A stretch of 64,000 nucleotides of DNA from Diplocarpon mali (lineage: Eukaryota; Ascomycota; Leotiomycetes; Helotiales; Drepanopezizaceae). Location: contig JAENRP010000254.1 in assembly GCA_024741835.1 (NCBI GenBank), positions 1 through 64,000 of the forward strand, read 5' to 3'. The position numbers and the translations under genes are program-made. Shown here in pieces: positions 24,723 through 36,045 of the stretch. Within the stretch, counting starts at the first letter, position 1, and every line of letters starts with the position of its first letter. Below the pieces are notes generated by a model. The model saw only the letters and a list, made by a program, of their open reading frames with translations. It was not told where the DNA came from and did no database searches.

Positions 24723-27700
24723 TCAAGTCCTCGAAAGCTGCGAGACATCATACTGCGCGGCATCATGATAGAGATCAATCAAGCACCCTGCACTCCAAGC
24801 CTGTGTTGGGGCCTGTCACCAAATTGTTAGCCAAATCATTCTCCAGCAGCCTATTAAAAAAAAAAAAGTAGGGGCAAAAAAGGGAGAAAGCCCTCTGAGG
24901 AGATGAAAAAACTTACAGAGTCGTTACAGAACTCGCCTGCCTTATTCGTTAGCTCCGTTAGCCCCGCCCATGGACTCTCTCTGATCGCATCCTTGCATCC
25001 TTTTAAACGCCTAGTAATCTGCTGAAAGCTCTCCGTCTTCTCCTGACTGCTTGTCCTCCGCATCAGATCGAACTTGAGCAGGGCCCTGAGGAAAAATCCT
25101 GTGGGCCATACCCACTCAGGACCTTGATGATAATTCCTACCCTTGGAGGTCGCAAAGTCCGTGGAATCTTCAGAGTTGTGGTAGTACGGGCGGTAATTCA
25201 GGTCGGCGGGGTCGAGGGTCGCCATGCCGATGGGGCCGCGCAGGACTTTGTCTGCGACAGTTAAAGCGTGCAGGGCATGCTGAGGATCGAAGAGATCCGG
25301 GGCGACGGTCATGGCGATGGGGAAGTTAGCACGGAGTTGGTAGTCCTCGTATTCTTTGCCGGATTTGTAGAGGTCCTTGTAGATACCGCGACGATTGACT
25401 ATGGCGGTGTTGATGTTGTAGTCTTTGTCGAGCTTGGCATCTAGGGGGACATAGTAACACTTCTCAAAGTTCTTTTTGATGCGTGATGCCCAATCGTCAA
25501 AAGTGATTACTTTCAAGTCTGGCTGGCTGGTACTGACTCCCGCGTACTTGTATTTACCCTCTTTATGTAGCTTAGCGACCCAGATGAGAGTGCTGTATAG
25601 TAAACCGGCAATTTCGATTGCAGAGCCATCGCGGGGTGTGCCTGGAACACCCTTGCTGCTGGCTGTCGAGGACTCGCCCATCTTGTCCATCCAAGTACCA
25701 CAGTTGAATTGATTGCCACCAAAGACGAGGCCATTAGTCCAGTCGACTTTGATGTCTTGCTGGAAGCCTTCAGAGCTCATTTGCATATCGAGACCTGGTC
25801 CGGCGTTTGCTTCTCTGAACGACATTCCGGTGGCATGTCTTTGCAGCGCCTCTTGAATGATACTTTCTAGGGTCGTAGATTTCGAGTATGCTCGAGGGTC
25901 GTCAACTTCAAAGTAAGTATCGTCGTATGGGAGGAACCGGCGAGCAATATTCTCCTTCAGAATATCAATACCATTTGGAGCAATTGTTGTATAGTCTTGG
26001 ATAGTTTGCAGCATAAACCAGATTGCATCGCGGGCGTTGTATCGAGGATTGGATCCACTCGACAGAAGGTTAGGAACCATTCCGTGCTTCATCACACTCG
26101 CAAAAGCAAGAATGTGTTCCTTGCAGTCTGCATACCGACCAGTGCCGAGAAAGAGTCCGCGAGCTGAAATGAACACATCACGTCCCCAGCAACGAGCCCA
26201 AGAAACAGCGAAATGGGGAAGGCCAGCGGCGAGAGACGGCACGTCCTTCTTGGGATATAAAGAAGCTGACTTGACGAATCCAGTTTGTTGAATGCTGACC
26301 ATAGCAAGATCCTGCAAGAACCATTGTCCGTTCCTCACGTTATCGTTCATGAGCTCTAAGGCACGATCATAGGCTGCCATGTAAGCCGACCGAATCACGA
26401 GAGCAAAGTATCGAGGGAGTAAGAAGCTAGGCAACTTCCTGATGGGATCAAACCGTTCCTTAATCCACGTTGCTGGCTTCAACAATCGGTCATAGCCAAA
26501 CTTCTTTGATATCCTCTCCAAGCGTCCGGATATGTAATCGAGGGGCCATTGTCCATCTCGAAGATGTTGGCAAAGAGGATGCGCAAGGTTATTGTCCTTG
26601 ATGATGTTCTTCAAAACACTCCAGAATCCTTGGAGACCAGCATACACCAGTTTTCCGTGGCCAGGGATATCATAAACCCCATCCTTACCCTCACTCGAAT
26701 CCAATTCCTCTGCTTCGCATCGATACAACAGAAAGTTGAGGTCAATCAGGTTCAAGTCTGTGAAAACTGCTTTCGCCCCAGAGGTGACATAGGAATCGAG
26801 CCCGCTAGAGTGCTCTGCTTCTGGTATCCAAGTTTCGAAAAGTGCGATACTGCCTGGGGGAAACCTGTCACGGACGGATATGACAGTCTCGTCCGGCTTG
26901 ACTTCCATGCGAATACCAGGCACATTTACGACATTGCTTGGCAAGCCTTTTAGAAACTTCTTGTCATCCGAAACTGCTTTTTTCGCTTCCTCGCTGGTAT
27001 CGACCTCAAGCATCCAGCTTCCAAGATGTCGGGCCTTGGTACCGCTAAGATGAACGGGACTGAAATTACCATTTCCGTTTCCATACCCAGGAAAGGCAGT
27101 GTGGGCAATAAGGAAGTATCCTTTCCTTGACTCGGGGTGGACTCGATGAACAGTGATATACTCATCTTCATGATGGACATGAGTCTCGTCGTAACCATCT
27201 TTTCCCATAAGAGTGTGGATCTGGTTCAGAAGCTTCTTTATACCACCAATTCCACCTTCACCACCTCCCACCTCAACATGCTTTACCGAAGATTGGGACG
27301 TGTACAACCTCGTTTCGGAAACGAGATCAATAAGCTTGGGATAGACTTCATCATATCCCATGACGCTGCCGGTAGCACTAGCGCACATATTGACCAATGC
27401 AGCGTTTGGCAAGGTATCCCGAGCATCACGCTTCTGAGCTGGGACCTCGTTATCATGTGTACAGTCCATGAATAGAGCATGAACAGGAGTATGCTTGATC
27501 TTTCGAATGATCTCTCGCTTGGTATGGCCGTTGGAATTTCCAGGCGATGCGTTCTTCGTCTCTGCCAATATTTCGTCAACTTCAAAGCTACCGATAGGCC
27601 GGCCGCCATGTCGATGAACAAGTCTACTGAGCTCTCTAGTCCCCCAAGCTTGCATAGCTTCTCGAATCAACGAGCTGATACCGAGCCGCTTGACAAATAC

Positions 27701-29523
27701 ATAATCCATCTCTTCGGACCCAGTGAACAGCTCCGCAACCACGAAGAGATTGGGACGAACGCGTCTAGCCTCGTCGAGTAGATATTCTGCCACGTGAATC
27801 GGGGTAGAATGGCAGTTGTCAATCCGGATACCAGTAAAGTACTTGGCCATTAAACGAGTATATTTTGCCATATGATCCCACAAGAAAGGACTGTCCTCAG
27901 GACCCTTTCCATACCGAAGCTTGACGCAGTCCCCCCAAACAATGACTTCTCGGCGCAAGTATGAACGAGACTCAGGACCGGCATTATCTATTAGTGCGTT
28001 AGAAGCCCATATCCATCCATTATTTACCAATGCGAGATCCTCCTGGTTGTGCACGGCTGTGATTAGGTTCTTGGGTAACCTTGTGAAGTAGGGCTCGATC
28101 AACGGACTCTTCTTCGTGATGGGCCCACTTCTCGGTCCATGTTCATCGATTCTCATGTATTTGGTTCGGTTGTACAGTTGCTCTAGTATTTCCGCAACGT
28201 CTTTATCGTACTCTTGGTAGAGTGGCAGGTTAACTTCATCCAGAATGTGGATCAACTTGCTTCGTACGGCACCTCGGTCTGCCGAGTTTGATTCGTCTCC
28301 ATCATAACGACCAAAGATAGCTGTCACCAATGCCGCAACTGTGCGAGGATTGGTACGTCTTCTATAACGTTCACCAAGTCTGTCGGTATTGAGCAAGCCA
28401 TTGTCCGTCAGGAATTGCGCCATTTTGGCAGGGGTCGAGTTCTTGATGGTTTCCAAACCTCCAAAGTCATTGCTGCCAAATCCACCGTCCGGGAAAGAGA
28501 CTTCTCCTTTAACCCAAGATTCGACAGCTGCGTCAGCGTCCCGCTCGACTTCGATTACGTAGTATTGCCAGAGCTTGAGCTCAGCGATAACCTCTGACTT
28601 GATGCCGTCCATGATCTTTAACAGATCATCATCGGTCTTGATATCAGTAGCTTTTGAGGCCAAGGTATCACTGAATTCCAGCAGTTTCGTGTCGAGCTCT
28701 AGAGCAGATCGAAGCCAAGGTGCGGTCGAGACATTATACCCGACTTCGGGATGTTCTTGGAGCCATTTGCTGTTATCTGCAGTGTGATTCCAAACCACAT
28801 CTGTCAGACCCATGAGACCATGGTCTTTCTCCATGCTGTGCACCAACTTCTTAATATCTGCCTCTCCATTGGGGAAGCAGTGTGGGTCCCATGACAGCTG
28901 ATCGAATATACTGTAGGGGGAATTCGACGAGCCTCTGTGCTGTAGCGGAGTGAAATGAATCATGTTATATCCTCTCTCACTAATCCCGCGAATGTGTTTC
29001 TCCCAATCCGCAGGGTACTTCCCCATGAACTTTGAGATCAATGAAAATATTGAGAGGGCCGCCAAAGGCATCTGCCTGCCCCCCAGGGAGAGTCTTGGAG
29101 CAACATCGATATAGAATATTTCCGTCTTCGCAGGCTCTAGAGCCTTTTGGATCGTCTCGGAGAGATCTGGAAGGGGTGTGTAGGTGGTGTAGAAAGCGAA
29201 TGATCCGGCGCCTTTGATAGAGACTGAGATCTCGATGGTCCGATTGAAGTCGGGCTCGAGTCTGAGACTTGTTAGGACGGGAGTTCCTGCATATCTACCC
29301 CGACTCACTTGAACTCCCGAAACTTGTTGCGCTGGAACTCTGCGTCTTCCTCGGGTATGTTTGTCCACAAGCTGCCATGTCTGCAGATTGAGGATGTACC
29401 TTCGATTTCGAAGCGGATGGTGAGGGGGGCGCTGCTCTTGGGCGTCAGATAGACATAGCCACCCGCAACATCTGGGCTCCCATCATCCTTGAGAGGGAGC
29501 AGATATACTTCTTCGGCAGTCAT
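24723..29523 (-). CDS. GDB1: Glycogen debranching enzyme (4-alpha-glucanotransferase / amylo-1,6-glucosidase)
   Basis: Exons in minus order are 29523-29309, 29261-24917 and 24812-24723, giving 1549 residues, close to yeast Gdb1. Introns are 47 nt (branch CCTAAC) and 104 nt (with a T-run). The start MTAEEVYLLPLKDDGSPDV matches the family N-terminus. The N-terminal half is a GH13 transferase: GLTDVVWNHTA, GIRIDNCHSTPIHV (nucleophile Asp), VVAELFTGSEEMDYV (acid/base Glu) and FMDCTHDNEVPAQKR. The C-terminal half is the GH133-type glucosidase: FAVSWARCWGRDVFISARGL, ARDAIWFMLQTIQDY, VDWTNGLVFGGNQFNCGTWMDKMGES and GPEWVWPTGFF. The last exon supplies APTQAWSAGCLIDLYHDA. The enzyme removes phosphorylase limit branches from glycogen in the cytosol. 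It is divergent from GPD1. Confidence 0.96.
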
Positions 29524-30625
29524 TGTCTTCGGCACTATTGACTGGGAGTTTGGAGCTTGGAGTGCTGGGTAACGAGAGTGGGGACAGCGAGAAACAGGCG
29601 CAACGAGAGTCGAAGGGATATTATATTGTTTTTGCAAGGGTGGAGGACAGATCAATAATTCCAGAATTAAAGTGACGGCGAGAGAGGCTCGATAAACAAA
29701 GACTCTGAAGTTCCCTTGGTAGGCGCAGACGACAGCTCGGACGGGGCTTGACGAGGGGTGATGGCGGAGGGCGGGGTTGGCGAGGGGGGAGCTTGGGATG
29801 GAGCTTGGGATGGAGTTTGGACGGGCATATGTTGACGACGTCACTTGGCGTTCCAGCATTCCTTTCTGTCTTGCGATTGCCAGCAATCCAATCCAATCCA
29901 ATCCAATCCAATCCAATCCAATCCAATCCAATCCAACCTAACCCAGCCCAACTCTATCTAGGACCGTGGGGAGGTTTCGGTCATGAGCTGTGAGTTGGCC
30001 CTCTCTTTCATCTGACCCCTTGTTTCCGCTTGCAAATGTCAACGATCAAGTGGAAACGATACACATGGTACCAGACCATTGGTCACTTGCCAGTCTTCTA
30101 TTTCATCCTGCACACGGCCATTGCTTCTCGTACTCAGGGGATCTTCCGGCTGGATACTCTCAAGCATAGCTACACAGTGGTGAGGGCTTGATTCTTGACT
30201 ATCTCGGCATGGTATACAGGCGCAAGGCGGGGACTCCCAGTCCTAACAGTACGTAGTTCATCCTGGAATTCATGTTCTGCGAGCCGATTTACCATTCTGT
30301 GGAGGTGTGCAAGGGAGGGAACAGAAAATAAAGTGATGCAGTAACAAGCTGCGTTGTTTTCAACCTGCACTGCTCTGCTTGGCCGTTCTTAGTCATCTTT
30401 TTCCCTGGCATTCCAATCACTCACATACAAAGAGCTGAATCCCATCTCTGCCCGCACTAAGCTCTGTTGGGACTTATCGCAGGGCTCGGCCGCCTGGCCT
30501 CAATTCAACACAACAAAACTTAGACAGTTGAGACCAGGACGAACACCTGGGCTATCGTATGTCTCAACGCTGATTCTCTTCAGTACCTAATTATCTATCT
30601 ATGAGTACCTTCAGTCACTCATCAC
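29524..30625. promoter_or_regulatory. Shared upstream region of the divergent GDB1 and GPD1 genes
   Basis: These 1.1 kb separate the two start codons. Besides the CCAAT array (29884-29933) there are STRE-like pentamers: AGGGG at 29754-29758 and 30136-30140, another near 29783, and CCCCT at 30016-30020. STREs are the stress-response sites bound by Msn2/4-type factors in yeast; such short motifs also occur by chance. A longer minus-strand frame upstream of the GDB1 start (to 29931) is 5' leader, not coding. Confidence 0.4.
29884..29933 (+). repeat. (CAATC)10 microsatellite forming nine tandem CCAAT boxes
   Basis: Ten perfect CAATC units. Each junction spells CCAAT, so nine CCAAT pentamers recur every 5 bp, 361-410 bp upstream of the GDB1 start and about 700 bp upstream of GPD1. 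It is either a neutral microsatellite or a CBC/HAP-binding cluster. Confidence 0.95.
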
Positions 30626-32127
30626 ATGCTCACAAGGATCACAGCCAGAGCGAGCGCCACGAGTCGAATAATCCAAACTTCTTATCATCTGCAAGCTCTC
30701 CAACGAGCAAACATGGCCACTCTCGGCGCACACACGAAGAAGCACAAAGTGACAGTCATAGGATCCGGAAACTGGTATAATTCCTGCTCTGGGCTTAAGA
30801 GCCGCTCTAATGGTTAAAGGGGCTCAACAATCGCAAAGATCGTGGCCGAAAACACTAAAGAGCATCCCGACCTCTTCCAGGAAGATGTGCAGATGTGGGT
30901 GTACGAGGAAGAAGTTACTGTCTCGAAAGACTCCAAGAACTACGACCCCTCGAAGGGCGACAGCCCGCAGAAGCTCACAGAAGTCATCAACACTTTTCAT
31001 GAGAATGTCAAATACCTGCCCAACATCACCTTGCCCTCGAACATCATCGCTAACCCGTCCGTTGTCGATGCCGCGAAAGACTCGTCGATCCTCATATTCA
31101 ACCTGCCACACCAGTTTATTGGCCGTATATCCAAGCAGCTCGAAGGCCACATTCTGCAATACGCCCGCGGCATCTCCTGCATCAAAGGCGTGAACGTCAC
31201 CTCCTCCGAAATTAGCCTTTTCTCCGAATGGATTGGTGAAGGGCTGGGCATCTACTGTGGCGCTCTATCCGGCGCCAATATCGCCAACGAGATCGCACAA
31301 GAAAAATGGTGTGAGACGACCATCGCCTACGACCCTCCACCAGTCGACTCCCGCGTCACGACGCCCACCGGGCCCTCTCCCTCCTCATCCTCCGTAAACC
31401 TCACAATGACGCCCGCAGAAGAGCCACATAGAGACGTGCTAGGGCGAGTCAGCAAGATCAAGCTAAAGGCTCTACCAACAGAATATCCGCCGCTCGATCA
31501 TGCCTTGTTCAGATGCCTCTTCTACCGACCATACTTCCACGTACGCATGGTATCAGACGTGGCAGGCGTTTCTCTCGGCGGAGCGCTAAAGAATATCGTC
31601 GCTCTCGCAGCGGGGTTCGTAGAAGGCCGCGGCTGGGGTGATAACGCCAAAGCCGCAGTAATGCGCGTCGGACTTCTGGAAATGGTCAAGTTTGGTAAGG
31701 AGTTCTTCGGCCAAACCGTAAACGCGGGCACGTTTACAGAAGAGAGTTGCGGTGTCGCAGATCTCATAACGAGTTGTAGCGGCGGAAGGAATTTCAGATG
31801 CGCGAAGATGGCGGTTGAGAAGGGAGTTAGTGTGGACGAGGTGGAGAGGACGGAGCTGAACGGCCAAAAATTGCAGGGTACGAGCACGGCGAAAGAAGTT
31901 AATAGTTTTTTGAAGGTCAAGGGGAAAGAAGATGATTACCCGCTATTCAAGGCGGTTCTTGGTATGTGCTCCCCTCTAATTCTTCAAATTCGTTCTTTCC
32001 CTTGAACCTTGCCCTCTTTTCCTATTATTTCGAGCGAAACGCAATTGACAATCCCTCAGATATTCTAGAGGGCAGAAACACAGTCGACGATATCCCAGCC
32101 CTGCTTGCGCGCGCTGATGATCAGTGA
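30626..32127 (+). CDS. GPD1: NAD-dependent glycerol-3-phosphate dehydrogenase
   Basis: Exons 30626-30774, 30820-31961 and 32060-32127 give 452 residues; introns are 45 and 98 nt. The enzyme reduces dihydroxyacetone phosphate to glycerol 3-phosphate for glycerol and lipid synthesis. [15 protein letters not shown] is the Rossmann NAD site (split by intron 1). [30 protein letters not shown] and [23 protein letters not shown] follow. The substrate-binding core is [23 protein letters not shown] with the catalytic Lys, then [34 protein letters not shown] Pro/Ser/Thr-rich insertion (about residues 228-265) is seen in other filamentous fungi. The first ATG adds a basic, Arg/Ser-rich leader ([20 protein letters not shown]) before a second ATG at 30713, suggesting possible mitochondrial as well as cytosolic forms. 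Confidence 0.95.
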
Positions 32128-34042
32128 ATCTGCTTGCTACCCCCCGTTTTTGCACGTTATCGTAGAAGAGAGTTAAGTGTAGAATATACCACCGGCAGCT
32201 GCTACTTTCTGGCTACTCTTTTCCTACCATTCCTTTCCTATGCCTTCAGTGACAGCAGTCAAAGCTCTCAAGCAGTGACTACCAACCAGAGCCTAAAGTC
32301 AAAGTGTAAGTAGAAGACGAATTTTTTTTTAAGAAACCAAGACGCTCTCCCCTAGCCCGCCCACTTGAAAATAAGATTGACAATTGGGAGTATGGAGGAG
32401 TTGAACTGATTCACCTCGATATTTGGATTAGCTCAAGAGGCAGTGAGTTCCATCGTTTACCTATTAACCAAGTCTCGCCAAGAAAAATATTCGCTTCTAG
32501 GTGACTAATCTTATTTCTTGGTCGCTTTTTGACCCGAATTCTCCTAGCTACAAGTGGTAAGCTATGAGTCATTTATTCTCTTTACACTTAAGAAGATCAT
32601 TTGCCTAGAATATATTCAGGTTTCAGATTGTCATCTTCAACTTGTGATTCAATACGTTTTGACGTCCTTTCTAAGTCACAACCACGAGCCTTGGGGGGGT
32701 GGGGGCGAAGGGGGGCGGGTTGGAAGTGGCAGAGCATGTGGGGTTCTTTACTTCTCTTATGATGAGATAAGCGAGTGCTTATAGAGTGAGTTGGGGCGAT
32801 GGGGTGCTAGTGCGTGTATTTTGCGCGCACCTCTCGTCCAATCTTTGGGAGAGATCTAGTTCTAGTCTGATGATATGTTGTATGACGCGTGTATGTGTGG
32901 ACTTGTATAGTATATGCTAGTATGGAGGGAGAGAGGGAGAGAGGGAAAGAGGTAGAGAGGGAAAGAGGTAGAGAGGGAGAGAGGGAGAGAGGGAGAGAGG
33001 GAGAGAGGGAGAGAGGGAGAGAGGGAGAGAGGGGAGGAAGAGATAAGGGGGGATAAAGACGAGATAGGAGCTGCTACACATACCTCAAAACCCAAAACTC
33101 AATACTCTAGCATACGCCCCCCTACCTGCCATAACCACGATCACGATAAAATAAAGACGGGATCTATGTACATACATATGAACAGTGATGGTCTGATCCT
33201 AGCTCCTATTCTTGCTCTCAGAAGCTTGGAACCTGCGGGGAGGGGTGGCAGGGCTGGGGCTTTTTTCACTTTCAAGGGAGAGGAGGGAATGAGGAGGGAT
33301 GGAAAAATGTATTGGTTCGGTACCGAACTGTTGTATGTGGGAGAATAGAAGGTGGCCTGTCGACTCGCAAACATGAGTTTGGTGCGGAGGGAGGATAGAG
33401 GGATGTTTTTGCGTGAAGGGAAAGGAAGGCATTGGTTTTCTGCTGGAGTGTCTGCTCTAAGCGCATGCAAAGCCCTCTTGTACAAGAGCTAGTATGCCTA
33501 AATATATAAAAGTCTTTATATATATAAATATATATCTATATATTTCAGAAACTTACTTCTTACTGTACCACTGTTGATTTGGTACGACTAAAACATTTTG
33601 AATAGGAAGAGAAGAGTCGCTCCACTGGCGTAAGTTGCTAGCCTTTGTTCATCGCTCTGCCTGCCTGCTCATTAGCAAAGCAGTACGTATATTACATGGG
33701 CTTTTGAAACCAGTTGGATAACCGGCTTCAGTGTTTTCAATTAGTTGGATGCTATATATCCAATATGAGCCTTATTCATTTCGCGATTTGGGAATTTGTG
33801 AGAAGGAATCTATTTTCCACATAGGAGAGATTGTGGCTGGTCTCTGCGCCCGATTCGTCAAAACTTGGCGTTATAAAGCGTTGCAAACCAAAGAAAACAT
33901 TACGGTCGCTTAAAAAGGGGAGCGAACGAGCCGGATGATCGTTGATCCCTGAGGCGGCCGCATTTCAGCGATAACGATTGAGACGTCAATATCCTTGGCT
34001 GACTCTTGACACTACCACCACTGCACGCTGTATTCAATCGCA
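32128..34042. other. Intergenic between GPD1 and ATP11, with low-complexity tracts
   Basis: No gene is supported. It contains a G-run at about 32693-32720, the GAGAGGGA minisatellite listed separately, and an AT-alternating stretch at about 33500-33545. Confidence 0.5.
32923..33034 (+). repeat. GAGAGGGA/GAGAGGTA minisatellite
   Basis: About 110 bp of tandem 8-bp units, mostly GAGAGGGA with interspersed GAAAGAGGTA variants near the left end. It is purine-only on the plus strand and would form a polypurine-polypyrimidine tract. It overlaps only a spurious minus-strand Ser/Leu/Pro frame. Confidence 0.9.
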
Positions 34043-35018
34043 ATGGCAAGCTTTCGGACACCTGCTTTGCGACACGTTGTTTCTGGTGCAGAACCATATC
34101 TGCGGGTAACCCAACGGAGGTGGGCTCAGGTCCACGATGTCCGGTTCTTGGCCACTCAGCAATCCGACAGGGTGATCGATAAATACAAGGAGAAGCTTGC
34201 GAAAAAGGCGAAAGAGTAGGAGTTGCTACAACATAAACAGAGTTTAATGCTGATATTCATATTCCAGGGAGGGCCTGCGGGATATCACTGAGCTGAAAGA
34301 AGTCTACAAAGACAAGATCCAGCACCTCAAAAAGAAGGCCTCGGTTTCTATCCCCCTCGACCCAGCATCTCCATCCCAAACATCCACATCCGCCTCGCCA
34401 TTCCCATCCCCTCCTCCCGCTCCCCGGATTCTCACTGAGAAGCTCCCTTCGCCCACGCCAGGCATCAAGACCCTCTCTTCCTACCTCGACCTCGACAAGA
34501 CCCGCGCCCTCCCTCACAAAGAACTAGAAGCCATCTGGCGCCTGCGGCACGTCAACAATCCCCAATCGCTGTGCGCGGTCATTCCCTCAGAAGTTTACAG
34601 CGTCCTACAAGCCACCGCGAAGAAATTTCCGCATTTCATCTTGCCTCTCCCAAAAGAAGGGCAAGGGGCGGAGATCCATATCCTGCAATGGACGTTCCCT
34701 GCAGAAAACACCGTCGCGGTTCTTTTCACGCATCTTGCGGAGTTCAAGTTGAGAGGGGAGTTTAGCGAGCCGCACACGACGATCACGCATCATTTGGAGC
34801 TGGCGAAGGAGAAGGGTGTTGTGCTGTTGCAGGGACAGGTTGTCGAGGGGAGGGGGGTCAGTGTTTCTGAGGCGAAGTGGTTGGTTATGTGTTTGCAGAA
34901 GTTTTACGGGGTTAGTGGGGAGAAGAGTGAGAGGCGGCGGCTGTTGGAGCTGTTTGGGAGGGGAGATCCGGCTTTCAAGGTTGAAGATCTGGTTGAGGAA
35001 GCAGAAAAGGTCATATGA
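34043..35018 (+). CDS. ATP11: F1-ATPase assembly chaperone Atp11
   Basis: Exons 34043-34215 and 34268-35018 give 307 residues; the intron is 52 nt. Atp11 binds the F1 beta subunit in the mitochondrial matrix and helps it assemble with alpha. The N-terminus (MASFRTPALRHVV...RRWAQVHDVRFLATQ) is a mitochondrial presequence. DRVIDKYKEKLAKKAKEEGLRDITELKEVYKDKI is the conserved N-terminal helix spanning the splice. A Ser/Pro linker follows, then KTLSSYLDLDK, IWRLRHVNNPQSLCAVIP, FILPLPK, IHILQWTF and TVAVLFTHLAEFKLRGEFSEPHTTITHH. Length is normal. Confidence 0.95.
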
Positions 35019-36045
35019 TGGCTGTGTGATAAACCAGCCTAGGACCCTCTGTGAGAATTCAGGCAGGGGATCCGCGGTAGTTGTCGAAGCACGGCGGTCT
35101 CTCGAAGGTGGCCGATTTGTACGTATATGTGGCAGGATTTTACCATGCCCCGATCTCCCAGCAAGATCATTAGGATGGGAGTACCCTTGGCTCGAGATCT
35201 TGGTTGTGTGGATGGAACTATTGGGGGTTTGTAATATGTACATAACTATTGGATGAGACCAGGTAGATGAGGGGCTGTGGTGTTGTACCAGCGTCCTAGA
35301 CACGATGTAATATCTAGAACGAATGTATGCGCTTGATATCCAAGGCCAAGAGCTGTAGTATACAGGCTTTGGAAGTTTGCATCAGATTCTCTTCACGTTT
35401 TCAGTAGACTATGAAATTGTGGAGGATGTTGACATTCTTCCAATTCTGCTCAAAGGCTTCGTTAAGTTCTTCCATTTGCCAGTTGCCTCTGCCAAATCGT
35501 GCCCAAAGCATAAGACTCATGCGGATTGCTTCTACTAGCGATGCCAGGAAAACTTTCTGTTTACCCTGACGAAGTTGGTATGCCAACGGCTTGCGCCTCA
35601 CACCTTTTGTCGCATCTGTTTTTGTTGTGATTCATGCGGTACGCCTCCCTTCTCCAAGAGGGCAAGGCTGTGGTCCAATATGAACTCGGCAGGCTCCTTG
35701 TCTGATATTCTTAAGGTTGAATCACTTGGGCCGTTGACTGGGTACAATCTCAATTGTATGGTGGGTGCCTGGGCATTGTCATTGTTTTGTAGGGGCTCGC
35801 GTAAACAGGAGTGAACTCCCGATTGAATTTTGATCCGAAATCTTGCAACCTGATCTTCTGGTATGCATATTCACCAAATAATGCTGGAGCTGGAAGTGAC
35901 GCACAAGTGAGCCTCGCTAGAATAAGAGAGCGATCTGCTTCCCATTGTGCCCCCCGAGGGTTTCTACAACTCGCGATCGAGTCACAGGCCACAATACCTT
36001 CCAACTGCCTTCTCTGTCAACAGCATCGCAGCCACAGTTACAGCT
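35019..36045. other. Intergenic, no supported gene
   Basis: Short minus-strand frames (35401-35601 and 35750-36004) look somewhat coding-like but match nothing recognised. The right end is the presumed 5' region of the next gene. Confidence 0.35.

Noticed and set aside
32923..33034. Repeat array considered as CRISPR
   Set aside because: Continuous 8-bp tandem units with no spacers, in a eukaryotic genome.
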